From: Cyathus striatus
Lineage: Eukaryota; Basidiomycota; Agaricomycetes; Agaricales; Nidulariaceae
DNA: 64,000 bases
Reading direction: 5' to 3'
NCBI GenBank assembly: GCA_025738555.1
Contig: JAOVFP010000009.1
Location: 4,278,001-4,342,000 of the forward strand
In this document: in pieces, positions 56,761 through 64,000 of the stretch
Layout of the letters: each line of letters begins with the position of its first letter
Numbering within the stretch: the stretch's first letter is position 1
Notes under the pieces: generated by a model
Database searches by the model: none
The model's input: only the letters and a program-made list of their open reading frames with translations
What the model was told of the DNA's origin: nothing
Program-made: the position numbers and the translations under genes

Positions 56761-58584
56761 GGCAGGCGAGAGGGAGAGGGCGTCATACGCGATGAGGGTG
56801 GACTGACACCATCTTCATCCCGAGCTATACCGCCCATCACGACTAACATCTCCTATTCCATCTCTCGACCTCCATCCGGCAAGAGGCGGAAGCGAGGTTT
56901 AGCGCGGGGTGGTATCCATCGTAGAATAATGCTGTGATGACCGAGGGGGCACCTACAAGTGGGAGAGCAGCAGTGTGAGGTGGCGGCGTTGCGAATACAG
57001 GGTAGGCTTGTAGCTGCCGGCGATACCGGCAAGCAGCGGGTGGGTGGATGGCGAAGTGCGGTAGTGGAAGGCGAAGGATCATGGCGCTAAGGTATGGCTG
57101 AGGTTCTGCGAGGGGTAGATAATGCATTTGAGCAGTGTCGTAACGGTATACACGTCGCGGGCGCGAACAACGAGAGGAGAGGCTTGTGGATGAGAGGTAG
57201 AAGCCCGGAGATCCTGCAGTTTAGTCCCCCGTAGGAAAGCGTTGAGTTTTCTGATTGAGCGGGAGAAGCTCCAAGTAGCGATACGTCGACCGACAATATC
57301 CCACCAAGCAACAAGAGGGAGGATGGCGGAATGGCGGATGTCACAACGCAGCAGGCGACGGACAGCTGCTGGGATAGCAGTCACGTTTGCATCGTCCTGG
57401 CGTCTTCCTCATTTCTATGCCCTTTTCATACCCCATGTTCGCCTCATTCCACACGCCCGCCTTAACCCTTATCACCTTTCGCCGCCTTCACCTTCACCCC
57501 TACAACTGCCTCATATCCTGCGTCCCCCTCCAAACGGGCGCAGGCAACGTAGAGGTCTGGCAAGGAGCTGACGACGGCTTCGCGTAGCGTTGTAACTGCG
57601 GACCAGATGCCAGCAGAGGCATGATACGGCGGAGATGAGAGAATAGCTGACGACGTATAGCTACAAAGTATTAGAAGCCAATGGGACAAAGAAATTGAGA
57701 GATTGACCTGTTTTGTCGTGACTCGAGAGTTGTAGGTGTTTGAAAGAATGGGGACCACGAAGCTATTCATTCAACTGAAAGGATCATTCTCCTGACGAAT
57801 CTTCCAAACGGAAGGCGGGTGCTAGTCATCAGTATATGCTACCCACACGGACCGCTAAGACATGCCAGCGCTTCCGACCACGCCCATCGCGTAACGCAGT
57901 AGGATCGGCAAGATTATAGACTCGGAACAATCTAGCGTTGGCTGTACACACCCCCTGATATCAGCCAAAGCTGTCGAAAGCAGTAAAGGCATGGCATGGC
58001 GATACTCGGATGTAGCAACGTGGAATCAATGATGTTTGACGTTGATACTGGGACCACGCGAGTTGGGGTTGAGAGAGGTGGACATTGAGAAGGTGAGAGA
58101 TCGAGGGCCCGGATGACGTGGTGTTGAGGCCGTTCTTGCCAGCGGTGTCGTCGTCATCGTGGTGCCAGGAGGAAGGAGGGGACTTAAGATGGGGGGGTAG
58201 GGGATGATCGATGAGGCCTTGAGGTGTCGCCGCGCTGTGTCGGTGTTGTTGAGTGGGACTCCGGAGGAGCAGGGCAGGAATGGAGCGGGGAACCAGGTGG
58301 GAGAGACGGAGAAGAGACGGAGGGAGGAGGCGAGACGGCGCCCGTCACTTGCAAAAAGGGGAACGCTCATCACTTCCAAGACAAGACGAGATAGTGAGTG
58401 GAGCGAGGGGAGGGAGGGGACGACGGACAAAGGAAGAGGACGCTCGTTGTTGTTGTACAATGTAAGTGATGATGACGAAGCATGCAGCGGTGGCAGTGTG
58501 TGACACGTGACACGTGACACCTGTCGAATGGCACGCCAAGCTCGTATATGCCGAGAGTCTGTACGAAAGGGCGTCAGGCCATAC
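56761..58584. other. No recognisable gene; GC-rich
   Basis: GC-rich compared with the surroundings. Overlapping frames on both strands (57079-57571, 58026-58520) have no recognisable domain. 58080-58330 again carries GATGACGTGG-type and G/A-rich repeat sequence. Confidence 0.4.
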
Positions 58585-58587
58585 GGT

Positions 58588-59990
58588 GATTTTTATACAT
58601 AAAGCTACTAAAACTACAGTGCAATCATTATGTATACCTCACTGTAATTATAGTGCCGCTACCAGACAAGCTTCTACATGTGTCTTCTTTGCGACTTCTT
58701 CATCACCATGTGGGCCGCTTGTATGTAATTCCCACCCTTCCCACCCCTCCCGCCCCTCCCGCGCTCCCCCGCCTTTCGTTTCCATTTCGGCGTATTTAAT
58801 AATATCTGCATCAGATCTTGCATTAATTTCATGCTTCTCTAAACCTTCGTACTTGTTCTTCCATGAAATACACAATTTCATAACATATGTTTATTGAGTG
58901 CTCCTAGCATGCTGTTCACTTTAATGCTCAATTCTACATATTCTTGAGACATAGGGGCTCTTATTTTTTTGTTAATTCAGTTGATTGATAGCTTTATAGA
59001 GCCCGTATGGGTAGATTATTGTTCTACATATGCTACTAATATCAACGAAAGTAGATCATCTTTATTGTATCTAAGTACTACCATACTCCTAAGCCAACCT
59101 CATTATTAACAATAATGAAATTAAATTATGTGCGGCTACTCTTTGTACAGGCCTGTGCAGTTGTGCTACGTGATAAACATTACTTGTCTGTAGTCTATTC
59201 ATCTGTGCACAAGTTAACAAGACTTTTACTATTTCGTCAGACCGAAACTAAAAATTTCATTGTGCCTGTAAAATATTACATTCATGTGTTTAATATTATA
59301 CAATATAGCGTATATTTAGATTTTCGTCGACATTTTATTAGTATAAAATGTCCACAGTAGTATGTTTTTAAGATTCCTAAATCTCTGCATGATACGGTAA
59401 CTTCGGCGCGGTTCGGTGGTAAAGTAGGCGCCCATTAACTCAGAAGTAGTAACTATTGCGTGAAGCTTTTGCGATCCAGTGTATTGTCTCGCGATGTCAG
59501 CTGATGTCAGTCACTGCACATTTCAGTACTACATACCGCAATATATGCATGCAATATATTTTCTTATAATGTATAGTTCAACGTAATTATGTTTGTGACC
59601 CAGGAATGTACTTATGCCTTCTTGAAATACTAGTACCAGAAGATCTATGAAACTCGCGCAAGTTCAACACTTGCATGTAATCCATGTGTATTTATGGTCA
59701 CAGTAAGGGGCACGAAGGAGCGTGAAATATTGATAAATTCGGATGCGCCGGGACATGTGCACGCTCCGTTCGGGCCCGTCGAAGCTCGGGGACAGTGAAC
59801 ATCAAGCTGGAAACCGCGGAGATTAATGATGGTATGTAACTGCAGCGGGCATGCGGCATTGACTACATTATACAAGCATCTACATCAGGTATGTACATAC
59901 ATCCACAGTAAAGAAGCTCCACTGTAATTAAAGTGAGGTATACATAATGATTACACTGTAACTACCGTAGTTTATTATAAAACTCACGGT
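58588..59990. mobile_element. ~1.4 kb element with inverted ends (ACAGTG type)
   Basis: The left end 58605-58660 (AAAACTACAGTG, CAATCATTATGTATACCTCA, CTGTAATTATAGTG) is mirrored by 59920-59985 (CACTGTAATTAAAGTGAGG, TATACATAATGATTACACTG, TAACTACCGTAG). The similarity continues outwards through TTTATA on both sides, so the ends are near 58588 and 59990. No transposase was recognised; the frames at 58514-58897 and 59115-59360 are not identifiable. The target duplication is not resolved, possibly TA. Confidence 0.65.
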
Positions 59991-60074
59991 ATCTAGTGAG
60001 GGCGTTGCTGGAGATTAGGGGAGTTCAAACCTGGGTGTTTCGTGGCGCCAAGGAAAATGATTGTAGCGTGTGAA

Positions 60075-61372
60075 CTTCAATTGGGATCGAGTGAGAATCG
60101 AGTGGGAATCGAGTGTGAGCGAGCAGAATCGAGCTGGATCAAGAAAATCATAAAAAATCGATTTCCCTTACAATTTGACCATATACTTGTTTATACTCGA
60201 TTTAAATTGAGTCCGGTTGAGTGTATTTGATTTGTATTCATTAGCTATTTTATTTTAATATTACTTGTTTTATGAAGCTCAATAAATTATATTAAAATCT
60301 AATCGAGTACAATCGAGTATAACTCGTAGATATGCTAAATACCCCCTCCCCCCCCCCCCTCTTTCCCTCCCCCGCATGCTCCCCCACCTACACCAAGTCC
60401 ACTCCACCACCTCCCCTACCACCGATGCGTGTAACATCTCCAGGTGCAGACTCCGGCTCAATGTTCTCAAAACAAAAGCTGCTATAGTATGAATGTTAGT
60501 CACTTTAGATAGATTAGCTACTAGCAATACAACGTACCCATCTATGGAACCAAAGAAATTGGTGGGATACCAAAGCTGCAGGGCTGCTGTCTCTAACATG
60601 TCGGTAACGAGATGGAAATTCAGCACTCTAAATAAACACAACCGTTAGTAACATTAACGCCAGAGTATCCAGCCGCATACCTGATGACCTCCTTCCAACA
60701 CCAAACCCAACCACTATCCCTTGCTATATGCGCGAGCGTTAGAATACAATAAACGCTGGAGTCGAAGCGTGCACCAGTTTAAGAATACCAACGAAAGTTT
60801 GAGTTGGTTAGCAACTGGTAAGTCGTCAGTTACTGCATTGCCATGCTGCATCTGTGAAGAGGTCGGCACAGCAAGTAGTGAGAAGGAGTGGAGGAAGAGC
60901 CTGAAGTGGAGGAGGAGGGGAGGGGCCAGAAGAGGGAGAAGGAGGGTAGGGGCAGAGGCAGGGGAAGGGGGGAGGGAGGGAAGGAGGGAAGGAGATGGAA
61001 GCGGTAGGAGACAAAGAAGTTATCTGTGCACGGACCAACACGACGTGCTTGTAACTCGATCTCTGAGTTTGGTCTGAGCTTGAAATTCTTGAAAGCGATG
61101 TTGAGACAAACGAATAACTTCTTCAAGAATTTGAAAGAGACTAAGTCAAAAGGTAGGTACATTTGTACAACTGAACACACCTAGGAAAATGAGTAATAGA
61201 ACGGATATATCATACTCAAAGAGAATGGTAACCGTAAGTGCATGAGTAGATCTAAGAAAGGAAGTGGTGTGCGTGATTCTTATTCGTTTGTAATTTGTAC
61301 TCGATTCAACTTGATCTGGCTCAATCCTGCTCGACCACACTCGACCATGCTTAATTCCCACTCGATTCCAAT
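60075..61372. mobile_element. ~1.3 kb element with TCGAGT-word inverted ends
   Basis: The left end (60075-60140) is ATTGGGATCGAGTGAG, then AATCGAGTGGGAATCGAG and GAGCTGGATCAAG. The right end on the minus strand is ATTGGAATCGAGTGGGAATT, then GGTCGAGTGTGGTCGAGCAG and GAGCCAGATCAAG. Further TCGAGT/ACTCGA words lie at 60190-60330 and 61290-61345. The interior has a C-run (60347-60360) and a G/A-rich tract (60895-61000). A minus-strand frame at 60279-60641 (LETAALQLWYPTNFFGS) looks protein-like but was not identified. No clear target duplication. Confidence 0.6.
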
Positions 61373-62975
61373 ACGTCCATACCACAGGGAAGTTTTTTCA
61401 CTGGGTATTCTCTTCCCCAGTATGCCGCGCACCTATTCAAACTCAGGAACTCAGCGGGTATGATTGTCCCGTGCTTGGCGCATGCGGACGCCTCTCGCTT
61501 GTACTCGCTTACAGTTAGTTCCGGTTTTTGCACGGTGATGAGAATTAATGCGGAGAACGAAATTCAACTGAACCTTACTGAGCGTCACGAACCTTGACGC
61601 TTGCTCCAGCGGCCAGAATTTTGACAACTCTGGACGCATATTCTGAATATTTCTTCCTTCATTTAAGTTCTGCGATTCCTAAGGCAGCAATTTCATCATC
61701 TTCACAATCTGCATCAGCTAGAAGTAGGATAGCAAGTGTTTCGATGTCTTGAATAGCATTCTTGCATGCTTTGAACCATTCTGTCTGCGATAATGTACGT
61801 CTTCCATTTCTGGTCATGCCCATGCCGCTACCTATCTTGGATGAGCTGTCTGGGTCTGTTTTGTTTCGTCTTCAGTTCTGCATGAATGCATGAACCTCTT
61901 CTGTTCGTGTACCCCTGGATGCAACGGTCAGATGCGATTGTAGAGCAGGCGTTTCGCCTGCACTACAAAAATCGACATATTACAATATCCATTACATAAT
62001 AAAGAAATAGGGCCGGCAAGCGGCATAGCCCACTACCTGGTAAACATTTACTTAGATTGAGGAAGTTTGTATTGAATTTATTAATTATGAAAGAATATAG
62101 ACAGCAAGAAGAGTAGTATTTATTTGTTGAGTGATTACATTTAAGATTCAGAAACTCTAGAAAATGTGTAAATCTTCAAATTGAAGTTGATAGTTCTGAA
62201 ACACAAACAGTCAGTTAAAGGATATGCAAAAGATAAGGGGAAATGTACTCTGGACCACAGATTAATCAAAAAACTGAATAAGTGTAGGAACCCAAAAAAA
62301 AGAGATTGTAACAACGAGCTAGAAACTGTAGGAATGAACTATGGACTGTAGGAATGAGTTTAAGAGTGCATGAATCAGCGATATAGCTCGAGACCAAACC
62401 AAACTTACCAAACTGTGAAAGAATTGCTGTAAGACTCAATTTTCAACGAAGTTAATGTTCAGGTTCAAGTTTAACAGATCTCTAGTTTTCTGTATCGCCC
62501 AGCTACACTATCAATGAATGAGAATCAATTAATTTGCATATGATAGCAAAAGACAGGATTTTCAGAGATTGAAAAGTTATTATAAAAGTTAAAAGATATG
62601 CAAGTTGAGAACAGGAAGTTGATAAGTCTGAAATAGAAATTGCTAGTGAGATGAGAAGAAAAGATAAGAGGAAAATATACTCTGGTCTGTGAAGTGTTGT
62701 CAAGCCATTGGACAAGTGTAGCGTCGATGAATACAATGGAGCCTTTGGCAAGATTAAAGTAAAGATCCTTAGTAGAGAGGTTTAATGAAGACAAGCCTTG
62801 AACATGATAAAAAATGACATACATCAGCTAATGCAAAAGATGTGAAACGGATGTGAGAAACATTTCGATCAAACACTGGTTTCAATAAAACAGATGATAT
62901 ATTGAAAGCCTGTGATGTAAACATGAGTATGGAGATGGGTAGAACACAATGAAAATAAACCGGAAAGAGTGATAA
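61373..62975. other. No recognisable gene; isolated hairpin
   Basis: A hairpin at 61944-61972 (TGTAGAGCAGGC...GCCTGCACTACA) resembles the start of the LTR at 9.8/18.6 kb, but similarity stops after the hairpin. The rest is AT-rich and unassigned. Confidence 0.4.
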
Positions 62976-62979
62976 AATT

Positions 62980-63946
62980 TTGGTGTCCAGTTCCTCAACA
63001 TCTTGCAAAAAGGGACTGGAGTTATATGGAGCACAGCCATTCGATTTTAAAGTGCTGGGGTTATGGGCTGACCTGACAGCTGCAGAAGCAAAGGCAAAGA
63101 AAATCGAAACAAGTCTTGTGCAGAAGTTATCGCCTGTGTCGAAATTTAAGCGAGGTACAAATGGAATACAGACACCTTTAGTTGCAAAAGAACTTCAATT
63201 AACTGTTGGAAACCCGAATCCACTTCCGATTACTTCACTTAGGATTCAAGGTATATACCATGCTGTAAGGGGCATCGTGATTGATTTAGGAGAACTTTGG
63301 CTGAAGGTAAGTTTTTATAATGTAGTAAATTCTGAAAAGTATTCAATGTTTACTTGACAGATCTCTTACCTGACGCATACATCGATCCAGATTTATTCTA
63401 GAAGACACTGGGAGACCGTGTTAGTTTTCTGTTGGACTAGCGATTGAAAGTCAAAATTTCATATTGGCATTTGTTACTCTTGACTTGTTATTTCAGGTAC
63501 GAGTATTAGAAAACGCAAAAGACATAATTTGAATTCTTAATGTATTGTTATAGCCGGTTTGGGCGAAGTCGAGGGAGGGTCTAGGGACTGAACTGCCCTA
63601 TGTATACTCAGAATACGATCGATTTCTTGAAGGTGTAGCAAGGTGGATTCAATTTTGCCGTGACACGGCTTCCCGAGAGGAGTTGGCAAGCGATGCTGTA
63701 CGGGATGCAAACACAGTGTGGGTTGGTGTAGGATCCTATACCATAAGTGAAATATTCTTCATTGCAGGTACGAAGAGTATTACACATTCTGAGTAATACA
63801 TTACTAACTGCTCAAGTGTAGGCATCCCACCATGCATTCGAGAATGTGAAGTATTTGACAACCCCTCAAGATCAGCCCGTTTATGCGAAGCGTACTGGGC
63901 TTATGTAGACCGGGCAGAGAGGAAACTTCCGCAAGTTTTATATTGA
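62980..63946 (+). CDS. Multi-exon gene of unknown function
   Basis: The reading frame is open from about 62960, with no ATG in the first exon seen, so the true start is further upstream in an unseen exon. Exon to 63306 reads LELYGAQPFDFKVLGLWADL and GNPNPLPITSLRIQGIYHAV. An intron at 63307-63360 (54 bp) follows, then ISYLTHTSIQIYSRRHWETV. The structure between 63410 and 63553 is unclear; two alternative introns are possible. An exon at 63554-63767 (PVWAKSREGLGTELPYVYSE, VWVGVGSYTISEIFFIAG) is joined over a 54-bp intron (63768-63821) to IPPCIRECEVFDNPSRSARL and AYWAYVDRAERK, stopping at TGA 63944. Exons keep frame across both firm introns. The composition is that of a real globular protein, but I do not recognise the family. 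Confidence 0.5.
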
Positions 63947-64000
63947 ATTGTATAAATGTGTAAGACTAATGTAAATCATGTTGATTATAGTGGTATACTT
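63947..64000. other. 3' flank of the last gene
   Basis: AT-rich sequence after the stop at 63944-63946; a polyadenylation signal was not identified. Confidence 0.4.

Noticed and set aside
59400..59470. tRNA-like GCGCGGTTCGGTGGTAAAG
   Set aside because: No acceptor stem or anticodon arm could be folded by eye.

Overview
The window looks like a repeat-dense stretch of a basidiomycete genome, most likely an Agaricomycete. The evidence is the short introns (47-68 bp) with fungal splice sites, a gag-protease of the Agaricomycete Ty3/gypsy type, a mushroom-type Helitron helicase, a TET/JBP-family dioxygenase of the kind amplified in mushrooms, and fragments resembling Agaricomycete oligopeptide-transporter, septation-kinase and PHD-finger genes. 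No ordinary housekeeping gene, tRNA or rRNA was recognised. Everything here was read by eye; no database search was run.

Layout. 1-3.0 kb: nested elements with low-complexity ends and two minisatellites. 3.1-6.0 kb: decayed Helitron helicase. 6.4-8.2 kb: clusters of GTAC-rich palindromes. 9.77-18.61 kb: a minus-strand LTR retrotransposon with gag and protease only. It carries two later insertions, a 2.6 kb element with a 7/8 matching 8-bp duplication inside the protease, and a 1.63 kb TA-flanked element inside the right LTR. 18.8 kb: a 195-bp MITE. 19.7-21.4 kb: broken gene fragments. 22.04-26.85 kb: a 4.8 kb inverted-repeat element whose left terminal repeat is split by a MULE-like element. 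27.5-32.1 kb: rearranged host gene fragments, one of them duplicated. 34.45-34.84 kb: the 3' end of a Copia element. 35.39-36.45 kb: a TET/JBP-like 2OG-Fe(II) dioxygenase gene with one in-frame TGA. 41.1-42.1 kb: a decayed membrane-protein gene. 42.8-44.6 kb: a MITE and a second gag. 45.6-55.2 kb: a non-coding repeat present in direct orientation on both sides of a large seven-exon gene (48.15-53.70 kb). That gene encodes a Ulp1-type protease joined to two zinc fingers and a recombinase-like region. 55.6-58.5 kb: purine/pyrimidine-biased low complexity. 58.6-61.4 kb: two more inverted-repeat elements. 63.0-63.9 kb: an intron-containing gene of unknown function.

Two themes join the parts. First, decay is strongly biased to C-to-T and G-to-A changes, often at CpG. 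Most premature stops in the Helitron and both gag genes are TGA, TAA or TAG where CGA, CAA/CAG or TGG would be expected. The minisatellite units and the long terminal inverted repeats also differ mainly by CG/TG/CA exchange. This is what deamination of methylated cytosine would leave, and a TET/JBP-type oxygenase lies in the same window. Second, several unrelated-looking inverted-repeat elements share one design: each end is built from many copies of a short, family-specific word, inverted between the two ends.
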